Positions 17,701 to 26,273 of a DNA stretch of 64,000 nt are shown one piece after another. The stretch's first letter is position 1. Each line of letters begins with the position of its first letter. Under the pieces are notes generated by a model, which saw only the letters and a program-made list of their open reading frames with translations, was not told the origin of the DNA and did not search any database. The translations under genes were made by a program, and so were the position numbers. Location of the stretch: NCBI RefSeq assembly GCF_000766795.1, contig NZ_JPDS01000002.1, positions 1,121,001 through 1,185,000 on the forward strand. Reading direction: 5' to 3'. Origin of the DNA: Polaribacter sp. Hel1_85. GTDB lineage: Bacteria > Bacteroidota > Bacteroidia > Flavobacteriales > Flavobacteriaceae.

Positions 17701-18408
17701 CTATAAAATAATTGCTTTTTCAATAAGTACCTCATAAGCATAACCCGATCCAAAATCTTTATTCAAGACAACAGTTCCTTTTATAGTAACTACATCACCT
17801 ATTTTAAACTCATCATTACTCGTAACTGTAATATCATATTTGCCATTTCCTTTTGTTCCATCTTGTAAATGCAGAAAATTAACTCCTAAAATTCCGTTAT
17901 TAACTTTTACAACCTGTCCTTTAATAATAACCTGTTTATTTTGATACTTTTCTAAGTTTTCAAAAAGTGTTGCAATTCTAATGCCATTTGGAGCTTTTTC
18001 AACGTTAACTACGTTTGATTTTCCTTTTTGAAGATTACTTTTTTCAACTTTTTTAACACCATTTTTTTTATCTCGAATACCTTGAGCAAAAATTACGCTT
18101 TCAAAAGTTCGTTTTAAACTTTTACTCTCAAATTTTCTCATCTCCATTCCTCCATCATAATAATAAGTAGCTCCTATTTTTATTTGTCTACCTGGAACAG
18201 CTACCCAATATTCTTTCTCTTTTTCCAAAACCTTAAGATAAACATATCCTCCAGCTGCTATCTTTTCGAGAACAACAATTTGATGAGTGTTTTGTGAAGT
18301 CAAGGTTTCTACAGGAACTTTTTCTTTTTTAGTTTTTGTTTTTTCTGATTCTTTACAACCTGTTAAAAGTCCTATTGTGATTAAAAATATGAGTGTAAAA
18401 TATTTCAT
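17701..18408 (-). CDS. Lipoprotein with OB-fold nucleic-acid-binding-like domain
   Basis: 235 residues from the ATG at 18408. A TTG five codons upstream is possible but would lengthen the signal peptide for no reason. Lipobox LLTGC sets the mature N-terminus near residue 17, followed by a Lys/Glu-rich linker. The middle (about 40-110) is beta-rich with a GGYVYLKV motif. The C-terminal half (about 150-235) reads like an OB fold: NKQVIIKGQVVKVN, NFLHLQDGT, GDVVTIKGTV. OB domains in exported proteins may bind ligands other than DNA. No specific function can be assigned. It lies between umuD and umuC and shares its upstream element with umuD. Confidence 0.68.
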   Translation of the reverse strand: MKYFTLIFLITIGLLTGCKESEKTKTKKEKVPVETLTSQNTHQIVVLEKIAAGGYVYLKVLEKEKEYWVAVPGRQIKIGATYYYDGGMEMRKFESKSLKRTFESVIFAQGIRDKKNGVKKVEKSNLQKGKSNVVNVEKAPNGIRIATLFENLEKYQNKQVIIKGQVVKVNNGILGVNFLHLQDGTKGNGKYDITVTSNDEFKIGDVVTIKGTVVLNKDFGSGYAYEVLIEKAIIL

Positions 18409-18431
18409 TAGTATGGTTTTCAATTGCTTGC

Positions 18432-18452
18432 AAATTATAACTTTTCTTTAAA
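18432..18452 (-). promoter_or_regulatory. Shared upstream element, copy 2 (OB lipoprotein)
   Basis: Identical over 21 bases to 17675-17695. Here it lies 23 bases before the ATG at 18408, a normal promoter-to-start distance. On the minus strand the core is followed by G, giving ATAATTTG, close to TAnnTTTG. Confidence 0.6.
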
Positions 18453-18472
18453 CTTATAAGTTATTTATTGGT

Positions 18473-18850
18473 TTAAAATATTGTTTTACAATCATTACAA
18501 ATGTGCCTCTTTTTCTCAAAAAAAGGAAACAACATATAAAACACGTTTTTTCTTTGAATTGGAGCAACTAATACTCTGTTAGAATTACATTTTGGGCAAG
18601 AAAAATCTTTTCCGCTTTTATCTTTTTGATATGCCCTAATGTTATTGTAGATTTTTGTTGCTTTCTCAAAATCATCTTGATGAACTAATAGTTTTACGCC
18701 ACCAATTGCATTGCTAATTAAAGGATCTGAATCTATTGTTTTTTCATCCATCAGCATAGTTTGTAAACCTTCTGAATCTAATTTAGATTTTGTCACATGC
18801 GCTTCTGTTGAATATTCAAAAACGGCTAAAATTTTATAGTTATTATTCAT
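18473..18850 (-). CDS. DUF2007 protein with C-terminal zinc ribbon
   Basis: 125 residues. The N-terminus (about 1-75) matches DUF2007, a small ferredoxin-like fold described as a putative signal-transducing domain (KILAVFEYSTEAHVTKSKLDSEG, split as KILAVFEYS and LDSEG; IGGVKLLVHQDDFEKA). The C-terminus has CPKC and CNDC pairs about 30 residues apart, a likely zinc ribbon. It starts 12 bases after the umuC stop, so it is probably co-transcribed with umuC. No link of DUF2007 to DNA repair is known to me. Confidence 0.78.
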   Translation of the reverse strand: MNNNYKILAVFEYSTEAHVTKSKLDSEGLQTMLMDEKTIDSDPLISNAIGGVKLLVHQDDFEKATKIYNNIRAYQKDKSGKDFSCPKCNSNRVLVAPIQRKNVFYMLFPFFEKKRHICNDCKTIF

Positions 18851-18862
18851 GAAAAGATATTT

Positions 18863-20119
18863 CTATTTAACAACAATAACTTCGTTAATATTGGTTGTAA
18901 ATTTTTTTGATAAACGTTCTTGTCGCATTTTCCAAGTACGGTTTAAATCTTGATTGCCTAATTTAATTTTATCGGATTTAAACTTTTTGTTTAACTTATC
19001 AATAGCAGACATTAAAGGTTTGTGTTTTGGATTTTCGTGTGAAAATAAATTCAATTGAAAATTATCATTTGGCACTAAACCAGTAACAATTACACCTGCT
19101 CTCTTATATTTAATATTTGACTTGAAAATAGTTTTTACTGCTTCTACAGCAGCATTAGAAATAGTTAAAGTAGAATCTGTTGGGTAAGAGAAAATAATGG
19201 TTTTACTTTCTCTGTGTTGTTGTAAATCTTTTTTATGTCTGTCACTAGAAAGTTGTATAATTAGCATATGACAACTCAATTTTTGATTGCGTAATTTTTC
19301 TGCACAACTTGCTGCAAAGGTAGAAATACGCTCTTTTATATTATCAATATCAGAATACGTAAACTCAAAACTACGTGTTGTTGCAATCATTTTTTTTGGT
19401 GAAACTTCTTCTAACGGAATTTTAGAATTGCCTTGTAAATCTTTTTGTAAACGCCATTCTACAATTGAAAAATTTTTTAAAACCCAATCACTTGGCAATT
19501 GTGTAAAATCATACGCAGTTTGACAACCTTTATCTTGCAAGCATTTTTTTAAACGACGTCCTATTCCCCAAACATTTCCAATTTTTGTCCATTTTAATGC
19601 TTTAATTCTGTTTTCTTCGGAATCAATTATACAAATTCCTTTAGATTGTTTTAGGTTAGAACGCGCAATTTTATTGGCAACTTTACTCAATGCTTTGGTT
19701 GGTGCAATTCCAACGCAAGTTGGTATGCCTGTCCATTTTAAAATTTTGCTTCTCATTTTTGTTGCATATTCCTCTAAATCATAGTTTTCAAAACCATCTA
19801 ATTTTAAAAAAGATTCATCAATAGAATAGACTTCTATATCTGGAGAAAAATCTGCGAGAATATTCATAACTCTAGCACTCATATCTCCATATAAAGGGTA
19901 ATTAGAAGATAAAACAGTAATATTATTTGCTTTGCAAAAGGCATCCCACTTAAAAATTGGCGCACCAAAAGGAAGCTCTAATTTCTTAGCTTCATCGCTC
20001 ATAGAAATTACACAACCATCATTATTGCTTAAAATAGCAACTGGTTTTCCTTGCAATTTTGGGTTAAAAACTCGCTCACAAGAAGCATAAAAATTATTAC
20101 AATCTACTAGTGCAAACAT
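18863..20119 (-). CDS. umuC: Y-family DNA polymerase UmuC
   Basis: 418 residues, catalytic subunit of polymerase V for translesion synthesis. Catalytic acids are D6 in FALVDCNNF and D101-E102 in YSIDESFL. Helix-hairpin-helix residues GNVWGIGRRL follow the palm. The C-terminal beta-clamp motif QLNLF (355-359) is the same as that of E. coli UmuC. The CNNFYASCERVF N-terminus distinguishes UmuC from DinB. umuD is on the same strand about 1.2 kb downstream, after the DUF2007 and lipoprotein genes. Confidence 0.95.
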   Translation of the reverse strand: MFALVDCNNFYASCERVFNPKLQGKPVAILSNNDGCVISMSDEAKKLELPFGAPIFKWDAFCKANNITVLSSNYPLYGDMSARVMNILADFSPDIEVYSIDESFLKLDGFENYDLEEYATKMRSKILKWTGIPTCVGIAPTKALSKVANKIARSNLKQSKGICIIDSEENRIKALKWTKIGNVWGIGRRLKKCLQDKGCQTAYDFTQLPSDWVLKNFSIVEWRLQKDLQGNSKIPLEEVSPKKMIATTRSFEFTYSDIDNIKERISTFAASCAEKLRNQKLSCHMLIIQLSSDRHKKDLQQHRESKTIIFSYPTDSTLTISNAAVEAVKTIFKSNIKYKRAGVIVTGLVPNDNFQLNLFSHENPKHKPLMSAIDKLNKKFKSDKIKLGNQDLNRTWKMRQERLSKKFTTNINEVIVVK

Positions 20120-20194
20120 GCTATAAAAGTATCAAAAAATAGCAGGCAAAATAGCATTGTTAATATCTTAATCTGTTAAAAAATAAGATGAAGG

Positions 20195-21700
20195 CTAATT
20201 ATATTTTGTAGAAACTTGGTTATAAGCGCTTTTTAATTTTTTAATTACAGGTTCCATTTCTTCTTCATTTAAATGTCCAAATCCAAAACGAATTGAACAA
20301 GTATTTTTATCTTGATAAAGAACTGTTTTTGGTAAAAATAAATCTTTTTTTTCTGCTTCTTCTGCTAGTTTTACTAGTGATATTTGTTGTTGAAATTGTA
20401 ACCAAATCGCTAGTCCACCAGAAGGAATTTTCCAAGTAGCAATTTCATAAAAATGTTCTGCTAAAAGTTGGCACAAAAAATCGCGTCTTTGTTTGTAAAT
20501 GACAATGTTTTTTTTCATTAAACGATAAATTTCCCCTTCATTAATTAATTCTGATAACATTTGTTCTTGAATTAAATCTCCCTGTTTGTCTAGTAATTCT
20601 AGATAATTTTTTGCTTCTGAAATTAAGTTTTCTGGCGCAACTACAAACCCAGTTTGATAACTTGGAAATAACGATTGACCTAATTTTCCTAAATAAATAA
20701 TCATTCCATTGGCATCTGCACTTGCCATTGGTAACATAGCAGAACCTTCAAACTGAAAATCGTAATCGTAATCATCTTCAATAATAGCAAATTTAAATTC
20801 TTTTGCAAGCTGTAATAAATCTAAACGACGTTTTGCACTTAAGGTTACCATTGTTGGGTAATCTCTATGTGCACAGATATACAAACATCTAATATTTCCT
20901 TTTACAAAATGTTTTTTTATGTAATCAATATCTAAACCATCATTATCAACAGGAATTGTTTTGATACTTGCTCCGGCTTGTTGAAAAATCATATTTGCAG
21001 CATAATTACTTAAGTTTCCAACCAAAACTACATCGTTTTGTTTTATCAATAATTGAGAAACAATATATAAGCTCATTTCTGTACTACGTGTACTTATTAA
21101 ATTATTCGGGCTTATATGAAAACCTCTAGTTGCGTTTAAATAATTACATAATTGAGTCTGAAATAAAGAATAATAAGATTCATTGGGTCTGTTCCATTTT
21201 TTTATCAACGTTTTTCGTTTCATAGCAGCACTGTACCATCTTGTAAATTCATGAACAGGATGTAAACGTAAGTCCGGTTTTCCATCGTTAATAGAAAAGT
21301 TAGTATTGGTTAATTGAACGGTCGATGCTAAATGAAATGATTTTTGAAAAGGAAATCCTGTATTTTTAGGATGTGTATATGCTTCATTTATTTTTTGAGA
21401 AGTAGCTTTTATTTTTGCTGTTTTCAAGGCTGGATCTAAAACAAAAGTTCCTTTATTTGGTATGATTTCTACCCAACCTTGAGAAGCCAATTCTTCGTAA
21501 ATTGCAACTGCAGTATTTCTATGTACTTTTAATAATTGACCTAAAATACGAGTTCCTGGTAATATGGTTCCTTTTGTTAAATATCTGCGTTGAATGGCAT
21601 TTATAATTTGCTGTGAAACTTGAATGTATACAGGTTGTGCTATTGATTTATCAAAATCAATTAATTGTTTAAAAAGAATATTAACCGGACTATCTATCAT
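20195..21700 (-). CDS. MocR/PdxR-type GntR regulator with aminotransferase-like domain
   Basis: 501 residues. Winged-helix GntR domain at about 15-90 (GTILPGTRILGQLLKVHRNT), linker, then a fold-type I aminotransferase domain. Expected PLP features are only partly kept: EDDYDYDF (308-315) fits, but the stretch that should hold the Schiff-base lysine reads GKLGQSLFPS (338-347), with Gln342 aligned to the lysine of the usual SKT and Gln349 where the phosphate-binding Arg is common. So it may sense a ligand without an internal aldimine. It is divergent from a TonB receptor gene, with GGACTA-type repeats in the shared region. It probably controls that receptor. Confidence 0.85.
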   Translation of the reverse strand: MIDSPVNILFKQLIDFDKSIAQPVYIQVSQQIINAIQRRYLTKGTILPGTRILGQLLKVHRNTAVAIYEELASQGWVEIIPNKGTFVLDPALKTAKIKATSQKINEAYTHPKNTGFPFQKSFHLASTVQLTNTNFSINDGKPDLRLHPVHEFTRWYSAAMKRKTLIKKWNRPNESYYSLFQTQLCNYLNATRGFHISPNNLISTRSTEMSLYIVSQLLIKQNDVVLVGNLSNYAANMIFQQAGASIKTIPVDNDGLDIDYIKKHFVKGNIRCLYICAHRDYPTMVTLSAKRRLDLLQLAKEFKFAIIEDDYDYDFQFEGSAMLPMASADANGMIIYLGKLGQSLFPSYQTGFVVAPENLISEAKNYLELLDKQGDLIQEQMLSELINEGEIYRLMKKNIVIYKQRRDFLCQLLAEHFYEIATWKIPSGGLAIWLQFQQQISLVKLAEEAEKKDLFLPKTVLYQDKNTCSIRFGFGHLNEEEMEPVIKKLKSAYNQVSTKYN

Positions 21701-21729
21701 TTTAAAACTGGACTAGTTTAATCGTCCGG
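21685..21729. promoter_or_regulatory. Candidate MocR operator: three CyGGAC half-sites
   Basis: Direct repeats CCGGACTA (21685-21692) and CTGGACTA (21708-21715), 23 bases apart, plus an inverted copy TCGTCCGG (21722-21729). They cover the start of the MocR gene and the promoter region of the divergent TonB receptor. Similar CTGGAC half-sites are known for some MocR regulators (for example TauR). Confidence 0.55.
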
Positions 21730-21768
21730 AAAGTTACGAATTTTACAGCGTTTTAAAATCAAAATAAA

Positions 21769-23586
21769 ATGACACGAAGTAAATTATTAATTATTGCATT
21801 TTTAGCATTGTATATGACTTCTTTTTCTCAAGAAAAAAAGGAAGTTCAAGAATTAGATACTGTGTTAATAAGATCTTCTAGAATAGATTTACCTTTTAAA
21901 GCGAACTCTAGAACGATTAACGTTATTACGTCTAAAGTTATAAAAAATAGTGCAGCTACTAATGTTGCTGATTTATTACAACAAGTTGCAGGTGTAGATA
22001 TTAGAAGAAGAGGAACAGCTGGTAGTCAAGCAGATTTATATATTAGAGGAGGTGGTTTTGATCAAACATTACTTTTAATTGATGGGATTAAAATGGATGA
22101 TTCTCAAACGGGTCATCATACTTTAAATGCTGCTTTACCAATTGAGGTTATTGAGAGAATAGAAATTATTAAAGGTCCTGCAGCAAGAGTTTTCGGTCAG
22201 AATGCATTTACAGGAGCAATTAATATTGTAACTAAAAAGAAGTTGAAAAATACAGTTTCTGCAAATATTGAAGCAGGTTCTTTCGGGCAATTAAATGGAT
22301 CTATAACTGTTGGTAAAGAGTTTGAAAATTCATCAATTATTGCACATGTTGGTGCGCTAACTTCAGATGGATATAGAGATAACTCTGATTATAATAACTA
22401 CAACTATTTCTTAAAAGGAGTTTTTAATAAGAAAAAACAACCAATAGAGGTTTTGGCTACTTTTTTCGATAAGAAATTTGGCGCACAAAATTTTTATACA
22501 CCAACTTCTTGGGGATTTAATGAATATGAAGAAACGCAGAGTAGTTTGTTAGGAGTTTCATCAACATTTAGAAATGAGAATTTAAAAATTACACCAAGAA
22601 TTTATTGGAAAAGAGGGCAAGACATTTTTCAATTAAAAAGAGATGACCCAAGTTTTTATAGAAACTTACACATTACCAATAAAGTTGGTGTAGAAACAAA
22701 TGCTTCTTATACATCAGATCTTGGGATTACAGGTTTTGGTATTGATGTTTCTAGGGTTTTTATTAGCAGTAATAATTTAGGAAATAGAAATAGAACTATG
22801 GCTAATTTATTTTTAGAACATCGTTTTAAGTTTGGTGTTGTAGATATTACTCCGGGTATTGCAGCAACCTACTTTTCAGACTTCAAGTTTCATGTATTTC
22901 CTGGGTTAGATATTGGTGCACAATTATCAGATAATTTAAGATATTATTGGAATATTGGTTATACATACAGAATTCCAACATATACAGATTTATATTATAA
23001 TGATTCTAGTACAACAGGTAACCCTGATTTAAAACCAGAGGAAGCAATTGCACAAGAAATGGGTTTAAAATATACAAATAATAACTTTTTTGCATCGTTT
23101 TCTTTGTTTAGTAGAGCCTCAGATAATATTATAGATTTTGTTAGACAAGATGCTTCACAGGCTAAATTTATAGCAACAAATATTGCTCAAGTATATACTC
23201 AAGGTTTTGAGTTTGATGCAAATTATACATTTAAAATTAAAGAATTTAATCAATCTTTAGCATTTGGTTATACTTTTTTAGAGGATGATATTAATGATCA
23301 GAACAGAAGTTTATCTCGTTATAGATTAAATACGTTAAAACATCATTTTACGACTCGTTTTTCTTCTCAATTATTTAAGAATGTGAGACAAAATATTATT
23401 TATAAATATGCAGATCGTTCTGATGGAACAAGCTATAATGTTTGGGACGCTTCTGTAATTGTTGATGTTCAAAAATTTAGTTTTACGGTTACTGCTAATA
23501 ATATTTTTGATGCAGATTATATAGAATCTGGTTTTTTACCAATGCCATCAAGTACTATTTTATTCGGGTTGCGTTACAGTTTCTAA
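21769..23586 (+). CDS. TonB-dependent outer-membrane receptor (BtuB/FepA-like)
   Basis: 605 residues. Signal peptide about 1-20 (ending SFSQ), TonB box region ELDTVLIRSSR (about 28-38), plug domain about 45-155 (LQQVAGVDIRRRG, IRGGGFDQTLLLIDG, IEIIKGPAARVFGQNAFTGA), then a 22-strand-type barrel with the late signature NPDLKPEEA and a terminal aromatic (RYSF). It is smaller than SusC-type receptors and has no carboxypeptidase-like domain. The cargo is unknown. Divergent transcription from the MocR gene and the shared half-sites suggest control by that regulator. Terminator follows. Confidence 0.9.
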   Translation: MTRSKLLIIAFLALYMTSFSQEKKEVQELDTVLIRSSRIDLPFKANSRTINVITSKVIKNSAATNVADLLQQVAGVDIRRRGTAGSQADLYIRGGGFDQTLLLIDGIKMDDSQTGHHTLNAALPIEVIERIEIIKGPAARVFGQNAFTGAINIVTKKKLKNTVSANIEAGSFGQLNGSITVGKEFENSSIIAHVGALTSDGYRDNSDYNNYNYFLKGVFNKKKQPIEVLATFFDKKFGAQNFYTPTSWGFNEYEETQSSLLGVSSTFRNENLKITPRIYWKRGQDIFQLKRDDPSFYRNLHITNKVGVETNASYTSDLGITGFGIDVSRVFISSNNLGNRNRTMANLFLEHRFKFGVVDITPGIAATYFSDFKFHVFPGLDIGAQLSDNLRYYWNIGYTYRIPTYTDLYYNDSSTTGNPDLKPEEAIAQEMGLKYTNNNFFASFSLFSRASDNIIDFVRQDASQAKFIATNIAQVYTQGFEFDANYTFKIKEFNQSLAFGYTFLEDDINDQNRSLSRYRLNTLKHHFTTRFSSQLFKNVRQNIIYKYADRSDGTSYNVWDASVIVDVQKFSFTVTANNIFDADYIESGFLPMPSSTILFGLRYSF

Positions 23587-23610
23587 AGAAGAAGTTATAT
23601 GTTATTTTTT

Positions 23611-23650
23611 AAAAGCCTTGATACATTTGTATCAAGGCTTTTTGTTTTTT
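23611..23650 (+). terminator. Terminator of the TonB receptor gene
   Basis: AAAAGCCTTGATAC (23611-23624), loop ATTT, GTATCAAGGCTTTT (23629-23642), then T-rich sequence. A 14-bp perfect stem. Confidence 0.92.
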
Positions 23651-23904
23651 CTAAAAAATATTAAAAAATTTATGTAACAAATTCACTTTTTAAACTACTA
23701 ATAATTGAAGCTCAGCCACATTTTAATACTTCAATAATATTATTTCTAGAATAAAAAGGTTGTTAATTGAAGTTTATAATCAACTAAAAAAGTACTTTTA
23801 AAAGTTGATTTCAGTAAAAATGAGTTTCTCTTTATATTGATAAAATAAGTCGCTTTATTTAGTCAAAAATCTATATATTTAATCACTTTTAAAACGAACT
23901 AGCT
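23651..23904. other. Intergenic region upstream of the NfeD-like gene
   Basis: No gene is seen. It contains a near-perfect 33-base palindrome at 23778-23810 (arms AATCAACT and AGTTGATT around AAAAGTACTTTT) and a smaller dyad, AAATAA-GTCGC-TTATTT, near 23845-23862. Either could be an operator for the nfeD-flotillin operon. No clear TTG/TAnnTTTG pair is found. Confidence 0.45.
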
Positions 23905-24477
23905 ATGATGGAATGGTTTCAAGAATTATCGTCTTTTCAAAAGACGTATTGGATAATTACAGGGATTTCTACTTTAATTTTTATTATTGTCTTAATAAGC
24001 ACTTTTGTTGGTGCAGATGCAGACGATGTTGGTGATGTAGATGCAGAAATCGATGCAGATACAGGTGCTGGTTTTCAGTTTTTTACTTTAAAAAATTTAG
24101 TTGCTTTTTTCACCATTTTTGGCTGGAGTGGAATTTCTAGTATAGATGCTGGAAACTCTAAACCTCTTACCATTATTATTTCTTTATTATGTGGTTTAGT
24201 AATGATGGCTGTTATGGCAGCAATGTTTTATTACATCAGCAAATTAACTTCTAGCGGAACTTTAAAAATGAAAAATGCTTTAAATTCTATTGGTGAAGTA
24301 TATTTAACTGTTGGAGCTAAAAGGTCTAAAATAGGAAAAGTACAAGTAAAAGTGCAAGGAGCTTTAAGAGAATTAGAAGCTTTGACAGATTATGATGAAG
24401 ATTTAACACAAGGAAATGTCATAAAAGTGATTGAAGTAACAAACAATGGAATATTAATTATAGAACCTCAAAAATAA
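23905..24477 (+). CDS. NfeD-like/OB-fold membrane protein (flotillin partner)
   Basis: 190 residues: helices at about 17-37, 58-75 and 83-112, then a C-terminal OB-like domain of about 70 residues (IGEVYLTVGAKRS, GKVQVKVQGALRE, GNVIKVIEV). An acidic loop rich in Asp lies at about 40-55. The layout matches YuaF/NfeD-type proteins, which are encoded next to flotillin-like proteins and are thought to help organise membrane microdomains. The flotillin gene follows 7 bases later, supporting the pairing. The start may be either of two adjacent ATG codons. Confidence 0.8.
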   Translation: MMEWFQELSSFQKTYWIITGISTLIFIIVLISTFVGADADDVGDVDAEIDADTGAGFQFFTLKNLVAFFTIFGWSGISSIDAGNSKPLTIIISLLCGLVMMAVMAAMFYYISKLTSSGTLKMKNALNSIGEVYLTVGAKRSKIGKVQVKVQGALRELEALTDYDEDLTQGNVIKVIEVTNNGILIIEPQK

Positions 24478-24484
24478 AAAAATT

Positions 24485-25915
24485 ATGCTAAATTTAATGA
24501 TATTACAAACCAGTCAATTTGCTGGATTAATAGGAATAGGAATTGCAATTCTGTTCATTTTTATATTAATAGTTGCAATGATAAAGCGCTACAAAAGGTG
24601 CCCTTCAGACAGAATTTTGGTAGTTTATGGTAAAGTTGGTGGGGGTGAATCTGCCAAATGTATTCATGGTGGAGCTGCATTTATTTTTCCAGTAATTCAA
24701 GATTATCAGTTTTTAGATTTAACGCCAATTTCTATTGAAGTAAATTTGGTAAACGCACTTTCTAAGCAGAATATTCGTGTAAACGTTCCTTCAAGATTTA
24801 CAATTGGAGTTTCTACAGAACCAGGAATTATGCAAAATGCTGCAGAAAGATTACTTGGTTTAGGACAAAGTGAAATTCAAGAATTAGCACAGGAAATTAT
24901 TTTTGGTCAATTACGTTTGGTTGTTGCATCAATGGATATTGAAGAAATAAATTCTGATAGAGATAAATTTTTAACGAATATTTCTAAAAGTGTAGAATCA
25001 GAATTAAAGAAAGTTGGTTTAAAATTAATCAACGTAAATATTACAGATATTGTTGATGAATCTGGTTATATAGAAGCTTTAGGAAAAGAAGCTGCGGCAC
25101 ATGCAATTAACGCAGCACGTAAATCGGTTGCAGAAAAAACCAGAGATGGATCTATTGGTGAAGCAAATGCAGTACAAGATGAAAGAACTCAGGTTGCAGC
25201 AGCAAATGCACAAGCAGTAGAAGGGGAAAATACAGCGAAAATTGCAGTAGCAAATTCTGACTCTTTACGTAGACAAAGAGAGGCAGAGGCAGAAAGAGTT
25301 GCAATTGCTTCAGAAAAAGTACAAACCGCAAAAGCATTAGAAGAATCTTATGCTGCAGAACAAGAAGCAGAAGTTGCTAGAGCAGAAAGAGAACGTTCTT
25401 CTCAATTAGCAGATATTATTGTACCTGCTGAAATTGATAAACGTAAAGTTGAAATTGATGCAGAAGCTACAGCAGAAAATATTAGAAGAATTGCAAAAGG
25501 TGAAGCAGATGCAATTTTATTTAAAGCACAAGCAGAAGCACAAGGTTTATATGAGGTTCTTACAAAACAAGCCGCTGGTTTGGATCAAATTGTAAAAGCA
25601 GCAGGTAATAATTCTAAAGATGCAGTTTTACTTTTAATTGCTGACAAATTACCAGAATTGGTAAAAACACAAGCAGAAGCTATTAAAAATATTAAGATTG
25701 ATAAAGTTACTGTTTGGGAAAATGGAGGGGGAAAAGATGGGAAATCATCTACTTCTAACTTTATTTCAGGTATGTATAAATCTGTACCACCATTACAAGA
25801 AATGTTTAATATGGCTGGTATGCAATTGCCAGATTATTTAAAAGGAAAAGAAATTTCTTCAGAAGATACTGCTACCGCAGAAGTAATTGAAACTAAAGAT
25901 AATTTACCTTCTTAA
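24485..25915 (+). CDS. Flotillin family protein
   Basis: 476 residues. N-terminal membrane anchor (about 14-35), SPFH/PHB domain (about 40-230: KCIHGGAAFIFPVIQ, IRVNVPSRFTIGV, ERLLGLGQSEIQELAQEIIF), then a long Glu/Ala-rich coiled coil (about 230-370) and a variable tail. Flotillins oligomerise on the inner face of the cytoplasmic membrane and scaffold microdomains. The order NfeD-like then flotillin matches B. subtilis yuaF-yuaG. A terminator follows. The name floT is not used because orthology to B. subtilis FloT versus FloA cannot be settled here. Confidence 0.92.
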   Translation: MLNLMILQTSQFAGLIGIGIAILFIFILIVAMIKRYKRCPSDRILVVYGKVGGGESAKCIHGGAAFIFPVIQDYQFLDLTPISIEVNLVNALSKQNIRVNVPSRFTIGVSTEPGIMQNAAERLLGLGQSEIQELAQEIIFGQLRLVVASMDIEEINSDRDKFLTNISKSVESELKKVGLKLINVNITDIVDESGYIEALGKEAAAHAINAARKSVAEKTRDGSIGEANAVQDERTQVAAANAQAVEGENTAKIAVANSDSLRRQREAEAERVAIASEKVQTAKALEESYAAEQEAEVARAERERSSQLADIIVPAEIDKRKVEIDAEATAENIRRIAKGEADAILFKAQAEAQGLYEVLTKQAAGLDQIVKAAGNNSKDAVLLLIADKLPELVKTQAEAIKNIKIDKVTVWENGGGKDGKSSTSNFISGMYKSVPPLQEMFNMAGMQLPDYLKGKEISSEDTATAEVIETKDNLPS

Positions 25916-25933
25916 ATAGTTTTTTCTAAAATA

Positions 25934-25970
25934 AAAAAACCACCATTCGAATATTTTGAATGATGGTTTT
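25934..25970 (+). terminator. Terminator of the nfeD-flotillin operon
   Basis: AAAACCACCATTC pairs with GAATGATGGTTTT (one mismatch), with A and T tails on the two sides. Confidence 0.8.
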
Positions 25971-26117
25971 GTCTTAATTAATTTACCCAAATAATTAGTG
26001 AAAATTGTTAATATTTTAAGTTTTGTAGATTAAATAATAATTAAATAGGTATTAGTACCTAGCAATATTTTGTTGATTTTTAGTATTTTGCGAGCGTCTA
26101 AACAAATATTACTTATT

Positions 26118-26273
26118 ATGAAAGCTTGCCCAAGATGTAAATCTACATCAAACCACAGAATGAAAAGAGGGGCATTTGTTAAATTAATTCCAGGTACAAA
26201 AGCATATGCTTGCGATAAATGCAACACGCAGTATACTTGGTTTTCATTTATCAACCGTTCTTTAAGAGTTTAA
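26118..26273 (+). CDS. 51-residue zinc-ribbon protein
   Basis: Start chosen at ATG 26118; an upstream in-frame ATG at 26070 would lie in the promoter region and adds an unlikely leader. The protein begins MKACPRC and has a second pair CDKC, four cysteines about 30 residues apart, a probable zinc ribbon, within a basic, aromatic-ending chain (YTWFSFINRSLRV). It has its own promoter-like region (TTG then TAGTATTTTG at about 26074-26094) and terminator, so it is a genuine monocistronic mini-gene. Function unknown; nucleic-acid or ribosome binding is possible from basic charge only. Confidence 0.72.
   Translation: MKACPRCKSTSNHRMKRGAFVKLIPGTKAYACDKCNTQYTWFSFINRSLRV

Noticed and set aside
18409..18423. 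TTG start for the OB lipoprotein
   Set aside because: The ATG five codons later gives a normal lipoprotein signal peptide and a normal distance to the upstream element.
26070..26117. N-terminal extension of the zinc-ribbon protein
   Set aside because: It overlaps the promoter-like box and has no family resemblance; the protein MKACPRC... starts at 26118.
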